Source: Gemmatimonadota bacterium (GTDB lineage Bacteria; Gemmatimonadota; Gemmatimonadetes; Gemmatimonadales; Gemmatimonadaceae). From it: a DNA stretch of 64,000 nucleotides. The DNA is taken from the NCBI GenBank assembly GCA_016714015.1, contig JADJNZ010000006.1, positions 186,001 through 250,000 on the forward strand, read 5' to 3'. How positions within the stretch are numbered: the first letter of the stretch is position 1; every line of letters begins with the position of its first letter. The translations under genes were made by a program, and so were the position numbers. Positions 25,977 through 36,050 of the stretch are shown piece after piece. The notes under the pieces were generated by a model. It searched no databases. It saw nothing but the letters and a program-made list of their open reading frames with translations, and was not told the origin of the DNA.

Positions 25977-27284
25977 ATGACGCACCGGGATGTCGCCTCA
26001 GCGCTCCTCGCGATGTACGACGCGGCGATCGACGCGGCCGATCCGGCGCGCGCCGTTCGCGACGGACTGCGCGCGCACGAGGTCGCGCTCGAACTTCGGC
26101 GCGACCGGCCGCACTGGATCATCGCGCTGGGCAAGGCGGCGCACGCGATGGCCGGGGAGGCGGTCCGTCATCTGGACGCGAATGGCCTCCGACCTGCCGG
26201 CGGCCTCATCGTCGGGCCGAGCGATCGGCCCTCGGCTCACCCGGCCCTGGCATGCGTCGCCGGGGACCACCCGGTCCCGGGTGCACGGTCCGCGCAGGCC
26301 GCCGACGCGCTCACGGCGCTCACCGAACGGATCGCGGCGGACGACGTCGTGCTCCTCCTCGTGTCCGGCGGCACGTCGAGTCTCGTCGGCGCGCCCATCC
26401 CGGGCGTGCGCGCAGAGGATCTCGCCGCGTTGCATACGCTCCTGCTCGGCGCGGGGGTGCCGATCTCGCGCATCAACGCGGTGCGGAAGCGCTTCTCTCG
26501 GTGGGGCGCGGGACGCCTCGCCGAGGCGCTGACCGGTGCCTGCGTCGTACCGATCCTCCTCGCTGACGTGCCCAACGAGGATCCCGCGATGATCGGTTCT
26601 GGTCCGGTGAGCCCGGACCCGCTCGACGCGCGCCAGGTCGAGCGCCTCCTGCGCGATGCCGGGATCGCGATGCGCGTGCCGCTCTCCATCGCCGCTTCGC
26701 TCGGCGCGATGCGCGCCGGACTCCTGCCGGAGACGCCCAAGCCCGGGCAGGCGGCATTCGCGCAGGTGGCCGAACCGTTCGTGGTCGGCAATGCCGCCGC
26801 GCTCGACGCCGTCGGCGCCTGCGCGAGTACCGCCGGGCTCGGTCCCGTGCTGCTCTCCCGCACGCCGTTGCAGGGGGATGCGACCGCTGCGGGGCGGGTG
26901 ATCGCACACGCCCTCGCCCGCGCTCCGGCGGGCGCCGTGCTGGCGTGGGGGGGCGAGACCACCGTGCGGCTCCCCGACGACCATGGGCTCGGCGGCCGGT
27001 GCCAGCAACTCGCGCTCGCGGCGGCCGAAGTCCTCGACGACCTCGACGTGCGGGACGGGTGGTTGCTCGCGGCCGGGACCGATGGGCGGGACGGGCCGGG
27101 GAGCGCGGCCGGGGCACGGATCGGACCGGGGGCGTGGCGCGCGAGCGCCGAGGCGGGCGGCGACCCCAAGCGCTCGCTCCGTCGCTGCGATGCCTTCGCC
27201 GCGCTCGATGCGGCCGCGGCGATCCTCCCGGCACGCGACACCGGGACGAACGTCATGGATATCGTAGTGGCGGTGCGCGCGTAG
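25977..27284 (+). CDS. glycerate 2-kinase (DUF4147/MOFRL family)
   Basis: A 435-residue enzyme with an N-terminal DUF4147 domain (ALGKAAHAMA at about 44, LLLVSGGTSSLVGAPIPG at about 126) and a C-terminal MOFRL domain (WGGETTVRLPDDHGLGGRCQQLALAAA, AAGTDGRDGP). These enzymes phosphorylate D-glycerate to 2-phosphoglycerate, feeding glycolysis. The ATG has GAGGTC just upstream. The upstream 137 bases hold no clear promoter. It ends 17 bases before aguB and may be the first gene of the long operon that follows, though its role has no evident link to polyamines. Confidence 0.9.
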   Translation: MTHRDVASALLAMYDAAIDAADPARAVRDGLRAHEVALELRRDRPHWIIALGKAAHAMAGEAVRHLDANGLRPAGGLIVGPSDRPSAHPALACVAGDHPVPGARSAQAADALTALTERIAADDVVLLLVSGGTSSLVGAPIPGVRAEDLAALHTLLLGAGVPISRINAVRKRFSRWGAGRLAEALTGACVVPILLADVPNEDPAMIGSGPVSPDPLDARQVERLLRDAGIAMRVPLSIAASLGAMRAGLLPETPKPGQAAFAQVAEPFVVGNAAALDAVGACASTAGLGPVLLSRTPLQGDATAAGRVIAHALARAPAGAVLAWGGETTVRLPDDHGLGGRCQQLALAAAEVLDDLDVRDGWLLAAGTDGRDGPGSAAGARIGPGAWRASAEAGGDPKRSLRRCDAFAALDAAAAILPARDTGTNVMDIVVAVRA

Positions 27285-27301
27285 CGGGGTGAAATTCCCG
27301 C

Positions 27302-28240
27302 ATGAGCACCCGAGCCCCGTTCACGGTCGCCATCATCCAGGATGGCGTCGAATCGACCGCGTCCGCGACCCTCGTCGCGACCGAACAGCGCATCCGCGAT
27401 GCCGCCGGCAAGGGCGCGCAGGTGATCTGCCTGAAGGAGCTGTTCAACGCCCCGTACTTCTGCAAGCGGCTCGACGCCTCGCGCTTCGACCTCGCCGAGG
27501 AGGTGACCGGCGCGACCGTCACGCGCCTGCAGGCGGTCGCGAAGGAGCTGGCGATCGTGCTCGTCGTGCCGATCTACGAGCGGCAGGGACCGGGCGTGTA
27601 TCGCAACAGCGCCTGCGTGATCGACGCCGACGGCGCGCTGCTCGGCGTCTATCGCAAGATGCACATCCCGCACGACCCGCTCTTCGAGGAGAAGTACTAC
27701 TTCGCTCCCGGCGAGTCGACGGCGCCGGTGCAGCCGAAGGGCGTGCGTGGGCCTGACGGCGAGGCGGGCGGCTTCATGGTCTGGAAGACGCGCTACGCGA
27801 CGATCGGCGTGCTCATCTGCTGGGACCAGTGGTATCCCGAGGGCGCGCGCATCAACGCGCTCCTCGGCGCGGACATCCTGTTCTATCCGACGGCGATCGG
27901 GTGGCACCCGGCCGAGAAGGCCGAATGGGGCGCGGCGCAGGTCGATGCGTGGCGCACCGCGCAGCGGGCGCACGCGATCGCGAACGGCGTCTTCGTCGCG
28001 TCCCCCAACCGCGCGGGCTTCGAGCCCGAGGCGGGGACCGACGGCATCGAGTTCTTCGGGCACTCGATGATCGTCGACCCCTACGGCCGCTTCATGGCGC
28101 AGGCGGAGACGGGGGACGCGACCCTCATCGCGACCTGCGACCCCGCGCTCATCGAGTACACGCGCCGCAACTGGCCCTTCCTGCGCGACCGCCGCGTGGA
28201 TGCGTACGGCCCGATCCTCAATCGCTGGATCGGGTCGTGA
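27302..28240 (+). CDS. aguB: N-carbamoylputrescine amidase
   Basis: A 312-residue carbon-nitrogen hydrolase. The catalytic triad is in place: Glu46 (LKELFNAPYF), Lys119 (YRKMHIPHDP) and Cys173 (GVLICWDQWYPEGAR). The KMHIPHDPLFEEKYYFAPG stretch marks the N-carbamoylputrescine group within the nitrilase superfamily. It releases putrescine, CO2 and ammonia, the last step of the agmatine route to polyamines. The next gene, agmatine deiminase, overlaps it by four bases, confirming the pathway. Confidence 0.95.
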   Translation: MSTRAPFTVAIIQDGVESTASATLVATEQRIRDAAGKGAQVICLKELFNAPYFCKRLDASRFDLAEEVTGATVTRLQAVAKELAIVLVVPIYERQGPGVYRNSACVIDADGALLGVYRKMHIPHDPLFEEKYYFAPGESTAPVQPKGVRGPDGEAGGFMVWKTRYATIGVLICWDQWYPEGARINALLGADILFYPTAIGWHPAEKAEWGAAQVDAWRTAQRAHAIANGVFVASPNRAGFEPEAGTDGIEFFGHSMIVDPYGRFMAQAETGDATLIATCDPALIEYTRRNWPFLRDRRVDAYGPILNRWIGS

Positions 28241-29319
28241 GCGAGGCGTCGGCGACGGTGCGCTGGCCCGCGGAGTGGGAGCGGCACGACGCGACCTGGA
28301 TCAGCTGGCCGCATCACGAACCCGACTGGCCGGGCAAGTTCGGCCCCATCCCGTGGGTCTACGCCGAGATCGCGCGCGCGCTCGCCGAGCATGAGCGGGT
28401 GCACATCCTCGTGCACGACGAGGCGACCGAGGAGCAGGCCTGGCACTGCCTCAAGATGCACGAGGTCCGCGAGTCACGGATCCACCTGCACCAGTGCCCG
28501 AGCGACCGTGTCTGGCTGCGCGATTCCGGTCCGACCGGGGTGCATCTGCCCGATGGCAGCGTCCGCCTCGTGCACTGGGGCTTCAACGCCTGGGCGAAGT
28601 ACGACAACTTCGCGCATGACGCGCGGATCGGCCGGTTCGTGGCCGACCACACGGGACTCGCCTGCCACCAGCCCATGCGCCACGACGGGAAGGGGCGCGT
28701 GATCCTCGAGGGCGGCGGCATCGAGACCGATGGCCGCGGCACGATGCTCGTGAGCGAGGAGTGGCTGCTGAGCGACCAGCAGGTCCGCAATCCCGGCTTC
28801 TCGCGCGCCGACTACGAGCGCACCTTCGCCGAGGAGCTGGGGTGCACCCGGACCATCTGGCTCGGCGAGGGCTGCGTCGGCGATGACACGCACGGACACG
28901 TGGACGACATCGCGCGATTCGTCGCGCCCGGCGTGGTGGTGCTGGCGCACGAGGAGGACCCGGCCGACGAGAACCACGCGCGGTCGCTCGACAACTTGCG
29001 GCGGCTCGAGGGCGCGACCGACGCCACCGGCGCCCCGATCCGGACCGTGACGTTGCCCTATCCACGCCCGGTCGTGATGGATGGGACGCGCCTCCCGGCG
29101 AGCTACGCCAACTTCTACCTCGCGAACGGCGTCGTGATCGTCCCCACGTTCAACGACCCCAACGACCGGATCGCGCTCAACACGCTCGCCGAGCTGCTGC
29201 CCGACCGCCAGGTGGTCGGGATCCACGCCGTGGACCTCGTCTGGGGTCTCGGCACCCTGCACTGCCTCACCCAGCAGCAGCCCGCGCCGAAGGGCAAGCG
29301 CGGCAAGGGACACGCGTGA
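28237..29319 (+). CDS. aguA: agmatine deiminase
   Basis: A 360-residue enzyme of the agmatine deiminase/peptidyl-arginine deiminase family, converting agmatine to N-carbamoylputrescine. Motifs seen: WPAEWERHDATWISWPH at the start, DRVWLRDSGPT, ILEGGGIETDGRGT, GDDTHGHVDDIARF and, near the C-terminus, GTLHCLTQQQP with the catalytic Cys at about 343. The GTG start overlaps the aguB stop (GTGA). The last residues are a Lys/Gly tail. It is followed by another GTGA overlap with a Ser/Thr kinase gene, so polyamine genes and signalling genes share one transcript. Confidence 0.95.
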   Translation: MSEASATVRWPAEWERHDATWISWPHHEPDWPGKFGPIPWVYAEIARALAEHERVHILVHDEATEEQAWHCLKMHEVRESRIHLHQCPSDRVWLRDSGPTGVHLPDGSVRLVHWGFNAWAKYDNFAHDARIGRFVADHTGLACHQPMRHDGKGRVILEGGGIETDGRGTMLVSEEWLLSDQQVRNPGFSRADYERTFAEELGCTRTIWLGEGCVGDDTHGHVDDIARFVAPGVVVLAHEEDPADENHARSLDNLRRLEGATDATGAPIRTVTLPYPRPVVMDGTRLPASYANFYLANGVVIVPTFNDPNDRIALNTLAELLPDRQVVGIHAVDLVWGLGTLHCLTQQQPAPKGKRGKGHA

Positions 29320-32300
29320 CCGACCCGATGCCGACCGACCCGATGCTCGAGACGCTGCGCGCCCGCCTCGGCGCGCAGTACGCCATCGATGGCCTGCTCG
29401 GTCGGGGCGGCATGGGCAGCGTCTTCCGCGCGCGCGACCTCACGCTCGACCGTCCGGTCGCGATCAAGGTCGTCACCGGCGACGTCGCGACCAACCCCGA
29501 TCTTCGCGCGCGCTTCCTCCAGGAGGCGCGCACCGTCGCCAAGCTCCGGCACCCGAACATCGTCGCGGTCTACAGCGCCGGCGATGCGGACGGCATGCTC
29601 TACTTCGCCATGGAGCTCGTGCCGGGCGAGTCGCTGCGCGACCTGCTCGACCGGGAGAAGCGTGTCGACGGCGCGCGCGCCGAGCGGATCCTGCACGAGC
29701 TCGCGCTCGCGCTCGATTACGCGCACGCGAACGGCATCGTGCACCGCGACGTGAAGCCGGAGAACATCCTGCTCGACCGCGAGACCGGGCGGGCGATGCT
29801 CACCGACTTCGGGGTGGCGCGCGCGCTCGAGGGCGACGGTCGGATGACGGGGACCGGGATGATCCTCGGCAGCCCGCGCTACATGAGCCCGGAGCAGGCG
29901 ACGGGCGAGACGACGATCGACGGGCGCTCGGACCTCTACGCGCTCGCGCTCGTGGGGTACGAGATGTTCACCGGCAAGCCGGTGGTCGACGCGGGGAACG
30001 TCGCGGCGATGCTCGTGAAGCACCTGACGGAGACGCCGAAGCCCATCAGCGACGCGGTGCCGGCGATCCCCGAGGGCGTCGCGACGGCGATCGACCGCGC
30101 GCTGCTCAAGGACCGCGACCAGCGATGGGCGAACGGCCGCGAGATGGCGGAAGTGATCGGCATGGCCTGGACGCCGATGGGCGGCTCGTCGGGGATCGGG
30201 ACGCGCGCGGCCACCCCGCCATCAGCGAAGCCCGGGTTCGCCCTCCCGGCGAGCGCGGCGGGGCGCCGTCGCGGGATCGTGGTGGCCGGCATCGCGGTCG
30301 CCGCGCTCGTGATCACCGCGGGCGCCCTCCTCTGGCCGCGCGGCGGCGCCCCACGCGACGTCGACCCGCGCCGCTCGTACGCGGTCATGCCGTTCGAGAT
30401 CCAGAGCGGCAATCGCGACGTGCAATGGCTGCGCGACGGGTCGGTGAACATGCTCACCCTCGCGCTCTCGCAGTGGAGCGACCTCACCGTCGCCGACTAC
30501 GAGCGCACGATGGTGCTGGTGCGAGAGGCGGGCCTCGAGGACAAGCGCGTCGACATCGACCGGGCGCTGGCGATCGCGCGGAAGGCCGGCGCCTGGACCG
30601 TCGTCACCGGCACGATCGCGACGACCTCGGACTCGCTGCTCGTCGACGCGCGACTCTACGACGTGGGCTCGGGGAAGTCGCTACAGACGGAGCATCGCGC
30701 CGTCGCGCTCTCCGCCGACCCGCGCCCGCTGTTCGACGGCCTCGCGCGCTATCTGCTCGGCGTCGCCGGCGGGACCGCGACAGAGACGGTGGACCTCGCC
30801 GCCGCGACGACCAAGTCGATCACGGCGTATCGCGCCTACCTCGAAGGGACGCGCGCGCTCTTCTCGTGGCAGGTCCTCAAGGCGGACACGCTCTTCCGGC
30901 GTGCGATCGCCGCCGACTCGACCTTCGCGCTCGCGTGGCACAAGCGCTCGCTCGCGCTCGGTTGGGGGGATGCGGGCGGGCCCGGGTATCTCGAAGCGTC
31001 GGAGCGGGCGCTCGCACTCGTCGACCGACTCCCCGCGCGCGAGCAAGCCCTCGTGCGCGGGCACCACGCGCTCTCGACGGGCCTGCGCGTCCAAACGGCC
31101 AACACCGGGACCGGTGCCAAGGAACTGCGGGACGCCCAGCAGATCTTCAGCGACCTCATCGCCCGTGACTCGAGCGTCGCGGAGGCGTGGTACGGCCTCG
31201 CCGACGCCCGGTTCCACACGCAGTTCGACGCGAGCGACATGGAAGGGAGCCTGGAGCGGATGACGGGGGCGCTGCGCGCCTTCGAGCGCACCCTCACTCT
31301 CGACTCGACGTTCCATCTCGCCTACTCGCACCTGGTGAGCCTGTACGCCGGGATGTCGACCGCCAACAGCCAGATCTTCTTCGACGGCACGCGGGTCCAG
31401 CTTGGCGACTCCGCATCGATCAAGCGCGCCGGCGGCCCCGACGCGGTCGCGAGGATGCGGACCGAGGCCGGCCGGACCGGACTGGCACTCTCGCGGCTCT
31501 GGGCCCGCGCGGACGTGAACGCGATCGCGCCGCGCATCGCACTCGCGCAGGGCTTCATGGCCGCCGGAATGACCGACTCGGCGATGATCGTCGTCGACGA
31601 GACGCTCGCCGAACCGCAGTTCGCGGCGCCGCAGTACGGTCTGTGGGGCAACCAGTACCGCTTCATCGCCGACGATCCGCGCGGCGCGCCCGGGCTCGTG
31701 GAGGGCACGCGCGCCCTCGACGTGGCGCGGTTCCGGCAGATCCCCTTCACCGACCGCTACGGTTACCTGGCGATGGCGATCAGCGCCGCCGGCGCGATCG
31801 GCAACGGGGCCGAGGTGGACCGCGTGTCCGGACTCTGGGCGCGCATCGACACCGTCGCGCCCTTCATCGGGGGTCCGATGGCGCCCGCGATGCAGTGGTT
31901 CGCCGCGAGCGTGCACATCGCGATGAAGGGCGAGATGTCCGCTGCGCAGCGCGGATGGCTCCTCGATGGCCTGCGCCCCATGCAGGACCTGCCCGCCAAC
32001 TCGCCGGTGCGCTTCGGCGCCGTCCCGGTCGCATACGTCGGGTATCTCGTCAGTCGCGACACGATCTTCTCGGGGCTCGCCCGGCGCTTGAATCCGCAGC
32101 AGGAGGCCGCCTGGCCCGAGCTCGACGCCCGCGAAGCCCTCGAGCGCGGCGACACGGCGCGCGCGCGGACCATCGCCGCGACATTCTCGCCGGCCGCGCA
32201 GGTGCGCACGGCGCGCCTCGGCCTCGCCGGCCTGCGGACCGCACTGCGTGCCGAGGTGCTCGCCGACCTGGGTGACGCCGCGGGCGCGCTCGCGCAGTAC

Positions 32301-32546
32301 GAGGCGATGCACCCCTCGCGCTTCGCGACGTCGCTCATCGACCCCGGGCATGCCGTCTACGTCCGGACGTTCGCCGCACGCGCACGCCTCTACGAGCAGT
32401 TGGGTGAGCGCGAGAAGGCGATCGCCGCCTGGACGGAGTTCCTCCGCCGCTGGGAGAAGGGCGACGCCGACACCGACGCCGCCCGGCGCGAAGCACGCAC
32501 GGCGCTGCAGCGCCTGCGCGACCAACCCACCACCCGTCGCCCCTGA
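29316..32546 (+). CDS. transmembrane Ser/Thr protein kinase with large extracytoplasmic TPR-like sensor region
   Basis: A 1076-residue protein. Residues about 22-285 are a eukaryotic-like kinase with all key residues: glycine loop GRGGMGS (29-35), Lys51, HRDVKPEN (143-150), DFG (164-166) and SPRYMSPEQ. One membrane segment follows at about 311-330. Outside are a domain starting SYAVMPFE that resembles the TolB/FlgO-like nucleating domain of such kinases, then about 500 residues of helical TPR-like repeats. The kinase half should be cytoplasmic and active. It starts with GTG overlapping aguA's stop and ends overlapping the binding-protein gene, so its ligand may be linked to that lipoprotein. 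Confidence 0.92.
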   Translation: MTDPMPTDPMLETLRARLGAQYAIDGLLGRGGMGSVFRARDLTLDRPVAIKVVTGDVATNPDLRARFLQEARTVAKLRHPNIVAVYSAGDADGMLYFAMELVPGESLRDLLDREKRVDGARAERILHELALALDYAHANGIVHRDVKPENILLDRETGRAMLTDFGVARALEGDGRMTGTGMILGSPRYMSPEQATGETTIDGRSDLYALALVGYEMFTGKPVVDAGNVAAMLVKHLTETPKPISDAVPAIPEGVATAIDRALLKDRDQRWANGREMAEVIGMAWTPMGGSSGIGTRAATPPSAKPGFALPASAAGRRRGIVVAGIAVAALVITAGALLWPRGGAPRDVDPRRSYAVMPFEIQSGNRDVQWLRDGSVNMLTLALSQWSDLTVADYERTMVLVREAGLEDKRVDIDRALAIARKAGAWTVVTGTIATTSDSLLVDARLYDVGSGKSLQTEHRAVALSADPRPLFDGLARYLLGVAGGTATETVDLAAATTKSITAYRAYLEGTRALFSWQVLKADTLFRRAIAADSTFALAWHKRSLALGWGDAGGPGYLEASERALALVDRLPAREQALVRGHHALSTGLRVQTANTGTGAKELRDAQQIFSDLIARDSSVAEAWYGLADARFHTQFDASDMEGSLERMTGALRAFERTLTLDSTFHLAYSHLVSLYAGMSTANSQIFFDGTRVQLGDSASIKRAGGPDAVARMRTEAGRTGLALSRLWARADVNAIAPRIALAQGFMAAGMTDSAMIVVDETLAEPQFAAPQYGLWGNQYRFIADDPRGAPGLVEGTRALDVARFRQIPFTDRYGYLAMAISAAGAIGNGAEVDRVSGLWARIDTVAPFIGGPMAPAMQWFAASVHIAMKGEMSAAQRGWLLDGLRPMQDLPANSPVRFGAVPVAYVGYLVSRDTIFSGLARRLNPQQEAAWPELDAREALERGDTARARTIAATFSPAAQVRTARLGLAGLRTALRAEVLADLGDAAGALAQYEAMHPSRFATSLIDPGHAVYVRTFAARARLYEQLGEREKAIAAWTEFLRRWEKGDADTDAARREARTALQRLRDQPTTRRP

Positions 32547-33655
32547 TGCCGCGTCCCCCCGCGCTTCGCCACCTGCGCACGCTGGCCCTCCTCGTCGCCT
32601 TCACGGGCTGCGGGGACGCGCGCGGTCCCGTACATCTCGGCATGGCCGGCCCCTTCACGCAGGGATTCGGTCGTGCGAACCGGCTTGGCGCGGAGCTCGC
32701 GCTGGCCGAGATCAACGCGGCGGGCGGCATCCGCGGCGATTCCCTCCGCATCGAGTTCAAGGACGACGGCGGCGAGGGCTCCAAGGCCGCCGTGGTGGCG
32801 CAGTCGTTCGTCGACGACCCGCGGATCGTCGCCGTCGTCGGCCATGTCACGTCGGGCGCGATGCTCGCGGCGGCCAAGGTCTACGACGGGCGCCTGCCCG
32901 CGGTCGCGACCACCGCGTCGGCGGCCGACCTCACCGGGATCTCGCCCTGGGCGTTCCGCGTGATCTCGAGCGACTCGGCCAACGGCGTGGACCTCGCGCG
33001 CTTCGCCGAGCGCCTCGGCAAGTCGCGCGTGGCGATCCTCTACGAGAACGACTCGTACGGGCGCGGTCTGGCCGACGCCTTCCGCCGCAACTTCAGCGGC
33101 ACGGTCATCGGCATCGACCCGATCGGCTACGAGGGAAAACGGGCCGACATCTACCTCGAGTGGATCGCCGCGCGGAATCCGGACCTCGTCTTCATCGCCG
33201 GCACCGAGCTCACCGGGATGGCCTTCCTGCGCGAGGCCCGGCGTCGCGGGATGACCGCGGACTTCCTGGGCGGCGACGGCTGGACCGGAGTGGTCGCGGA
33301 TACGGCCGCGTCCGAGGGCGCGTACGTGGGTGCCCCGTTCACCGCGCTCGATCCGCGTCCCGAGGCCCAACGGTTCACCCAGGCCTTCCGCGCGCGCTTC
33401 GGCCATGATCCCGACGGCAACGCGGCGCTCGCCTACGACGCGGTGAAGCTCCTCGCCGCGGCCGTCGAGGCGGTCGGCCCGGATCGCGCGCGCGTGCGCG
33501 ACTGGCTGGCCCAGCGAGGGACCGGCGGCGCCTTCGCCGGCGTGACCGGCCCCATCGCGTTCCTCGAGACGGGCGATCCGGTCGGCAAGTCATTCACCAT
33601 GACGCGCGTCGTCCGTGGCCAGCTCACGCTCGCCGAGCGCGGGAGCACGCCGTGA
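32546..33655 (+). CDS. ABC-type ligand-binding lipoprotein (LivJ-like, Peripla_BP_6)
   Basis: A 369-residue exported protein; the signal ends in AFTGC (Cys22), a probable lipidation site. The mature part is a two-lobed type I periplasmic-binding fold like branched-chain amino-acid receptors: GMAGPFTQGFG, GAELALAEINAAGGI, AVVGHVTSGAMLAAA, ILYENDSYGRGLADAFRR, GYEGKRADIY. No permease or ATPase gene for uptake is nearby. Instead it sits between a Ser/Thr kinase and a chemoreceptor with 1- and 4-base overlaps, so it more likely presents a ligand for sensing than for transport. Ligand unknown; an amino acid is a fair guess from the family only. Confidence 0.88.
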   Translation: MPRPPALRHLRTLALLVAFTGCGDARGPVHLGMAGPFTQGFGRANRLGAELALAEINAAGGIRGDSLRIEFKDDGGEGSKAAVVAQSFVDDPRIVAVVGHVTSGAMLAAAKVYDGRLPAVATTASAADLTGISPWAFRVISSDSANGVDLARFAERLGKSRVAILYENDSYGRGLADAFRRNFSGTVIGIDPIGYEGKRADIYLEWIAARNPDLVFIAGTELTGMAFLREARRRGMTADFLGGDGWTGVVADTAASEGAYVGAPFTALDPRPEAQRFTQAFRARFGHDPDGNAALAYDAVKLLAAAVEAVGPDRARVRDWLAQRGTGGAFAGVTGPIAFLETGDPVGKSFTMTRVVRGQLTLAERGSTP

Positions 33656-35355
33656 ACCTCTTCTCCCTGCGGACCATCCGGAGCCGCCTCGTCTTCGGCT
33701 TCTCGTTGCTGGTCGGGCTCCTCGTGATCGCCGGCATCGTCGGCTACATCACCATCGGGGCGTTCAGCGACGAGATCGGTGGCGCACTCGGGCAGGTGCA
33801 GCGTGAGACCGCGCTCACCGCCGACCTCCGCACGAACGTCGCGCGCGAGCTCGGCGCGGCCGTCCGCTACCTCGACCGCGGCGTCGCCCTCGACCATGCG
33901 GAGTTCAGTGACGCCGGGTGGGCCGCGCACACCGCGCTCCGGAAGCTGAACGAGAGCCCCGGACTCACGTCGACCGAGCTCGGCCTCATCGCCGGCATCG
34001 ACGAGCAGCTCGCGACCCTCGAGGTCGGGCTCACGCAGGCGCAGTTGCTCCGCGACCTCGGCCGCCTCGAATCCGCCGTCGCCCGCACCGATTCCATCCG
34101 GGCACTCGAATCGGAGCTCACGCGCGACGTCGCGCGTCTGGGCGAGATGCGCGCCGCGCAGGTCGCGCGCGACACCCGCGCGTTGCAGGAGGAGGCCCTC
34201 CGCCGCAAGAACCTCCTCCTCGCCGTCGTCATCGGCGCGATGATCCTCGGCGTCATCACCTTCGCGAGCACGGTCCAGCGCATCTCCGGGCCGCTCGCGC
34301 TGCTGCTCGCGCATGCGCGAGCCCTGAGCCACGGGCGCCTCGACATCCGCACCGAGGAGGAGCTGCCTGGCGAGTTCCAGGAGCTCGCCGACGCGATGAA
34401 CAGCACCGCCGCGTCGCTCTCGCGCGTCGCGACCGTCTCCACCCACACGGCCGAGGAGGTCTCGACCTCCGCGCACCAGCTCACCTCGGCGGCCGAGCAG
34501 ATCTCGCTCGCCGCCTCGCAGACGGCGAGTGCGATGTCCGAGGTCACCGAAGGGGCGGAGAGCCAGGTCTCCTCGCTGCGCGACGCGGACGCCGCGCTGC
34601 AGCAGGTGCGCGAGCGCGCGCACGAGGTGCGGGCCGGCGCCGACGAGGTCGCCGACCTCTCGGCGGAGATCGAGCGCGTGGCGCGCGAGAAGCGGGCCGA
34701 GATCGCGCGCGCGCGCGACCTCCTCATCGAGATCCGCCAGTCGGTGGACCGCGCCGCCGGCGAGGTGCGCGAGCTGACGGCGACGGCGGAGAGCATCAAC
34801 CGCTTCGTCGGGATCGTCAGCCGCATCGCCGAGCAGACGAACCTGCTGTCGCTCAACGCGGCGATCGAGGCGGCCCGTGCGGGGGCGGCGGGCCGCGGGT
34901 TCGCGGTCGTCGCTGACGAGGTGCGCAAGCTCGCCGACCAGGCGCAGCAGGCCGCCGACGACGTCGTGCAGCTCACCGCGATCGTCACGCGCCGCGTGGG
35001 CACCACGACGCTCGCGATGGAGACGGGCGCCAGCCGCGTCGCCGAGATCGAATCCGTCTCGGCAGGACTCGACGAGGCCCTCGAGACGATCGGCGGGGCG
35101 GCGGAGCAGACGCGCGCCGCAGCCGAGAGCCTCGGCGACCTCGCGACCGCGAACGTCTCCGCGGTGAACAACGCCTCAAGCGGCATCTCCACCGCGGCCC
35201 GCACCGCGGAGAGCCACGCGGCCGCCGCCGAGGAAGTCAGCGCGTCGACCGAGGAGCAGAGCGCCGCGTGCGAAGAGATGTCCGGAGCCTCGGTCGCACT
35301 GCTCCAGGGGTCGATGCGGCTGAAGGAGATCGTCGCCGGGCTGCGGACGGAGTAG
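33652..35355 (+). CDS. methyl-accepting chemotaxis protein
   Basis: A 567-residue chemoreceptor: TM1 about 12-34, a helical periplasmic domain of about 150 residues, TM2 about 187-206, a HAMP domain to about 260, then a long coiled-coil signalling domain whose hairpin tip (391-425: RIAEQTNLLSLNAAIEAARAG) matches the conserved CheA/CheW-binding tip. Several Glu/Gln pairs fit methylation sites. There is no C-terminal CheR/CheB pentapeptide. GTG start, overlapping the binding-protein gene by four bases; the two products probably meet in the periplasm. No che or flagellar genes are in the window, so the output could be motility or another Che-like pathway. Confidence 0.94.
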   Translation: MNLFSLRTIRSRLVFGFSLLVGLLVIAGIVGYITIGAFSDEIGGALGQVQRETALTADLRTNVARELGAAVRYLDRGVALDHAEFSDAGWAAHTALRKLNESPGLTSTELGLIAGIDEQLATLEVGLTQAQLLRDLGRLESAVARTDSIRALESELTRDVARLGEMRAAQVARDTRALQEEALRRKNLLLAVVIGAMILGVITFASTVQRISGPLALLLAHARALSHGRLDIRTEEELPGEFQELADAMNSTAASLSRVATVSTHTAEEVSTSAHQLTSAAEQISLAASQTASAMSEVTEGAESQVSSLRDADAALQQVRERAHEVRAGADEVADLSAEIERVAREKRAEIARARDLLIEIRQSVDRAAGEVRELTATAESINRFVGIVSRIAEQTNLLSLNAAIEAARAGAAGRGFAVVADEVRKLADQAQQAADDVVQLTAIVTRRVGTTTLAMETGASRVAEIESVSAGLDEALETIGGAAEQTRAAAESLGDLATANVSAVNNASSGISTAARTAESHAAAAEEVSASTEEQSAACEEMSGASVALLQGSMRLKEIVAGLRTE

Positions 35356-35357
35356 CG

Positions 35358-36050
35358 ATGCCGCTCGCGACACTGGCGCCGGTCGCCGCCGGCACCCCCA
35401 CCGTCCTGCTGTTGAGCGGCGGACTCGACTCCACCACGCTCCTCGCCCTGGCGACTCGGGCGGGGTACGCGGTGAATGCGCTGACGTTCCGCTACGGCCA
35501 GCGACACGGGATCGAGATCGATCGCGCGCGCGCGATCGCGAAGGAGTGGCGGGTGGCGCGGCACGTGGTGGCCGACATCGACCTGCGCCTCTTCGGCGGC
35601 TCGGCCCTCACCGCCGACGTGGAAGTCCCGAAGGACCGCGACGCCGCGGCGATGGCGGCGGGGATCCCGATCACCTACGTGCCGGCGCGCAACACGATCT
35701 TCCTCTCGTTCGCGCTCGCCTGGGCCGAGGTGCTCGGCGCGACCGACCTGCTGATCGGCGTGAACGCGCTCGACTACAGCGGCTATCCGGACTGCCGTCC
35801 CGAGTACATCGCTTCGTACGAGGCGATGGCGAACCTCGCCACCCGCTCCGGCGTCGAGGGCACGGCCCGCACGCGCATCCTCACGCCGCTCATGGCGCTG
35901 AGCAAGGCGGACATCATCCGGACGGGACTCGCGCTCGGCGTGGATTACGACCGGACGATCTCGTGCTACGACCCGAGCGTGGAGGGGATCGCCTGCGGGC
36001 ACTGTGATGCCTGCGTGCTCCGCGCGAAGGGGTTCGATGAGATACGATGA
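35358..36050 (+). CDS. queC: 7-cyano-7-deazaguanine synthase
   Basis: A 230-residue ATP-pyrophosphatase-type enzyme that makes preQ0 from 7-carboxy-7-deazaguanine, ammonia and ATP, for queuosine in tRNA or related DNA/tRNA changes. The PP-loop SGGLDSTT is near residue 20, with FRYGQRHGIEI, VPARNTIFLS and INALDYSGYPDCRPEY in order. The zinc-binding cysteines are in ISCYDPS and CGHCDAC at the C-terminus. The ATG lies two bases after the chemoreceptor's stop, so it is part of the same transcript. Only queE follows; queD and queF are not here. Confidence 0.96.
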   Translation: MPLATLAPVAAGTPTVLLLSGGLDSTTLLALATRAGYAVNALTFRYGQRHGIEIDRARAIAKEWRVARHVVADIDLRLFGGSALTADVEVPKDRDAAAMAAGIPITYVPARNTIFLSFALAWAEVLGATDLLIGVNALDYSGYPDCRPEYIASYEAMANLATRSGVEGTARTRILTPLMALSKADIIRTGLALGVDYDRTISCYDPSVEGIACGHCDACVLRAKGFDEIR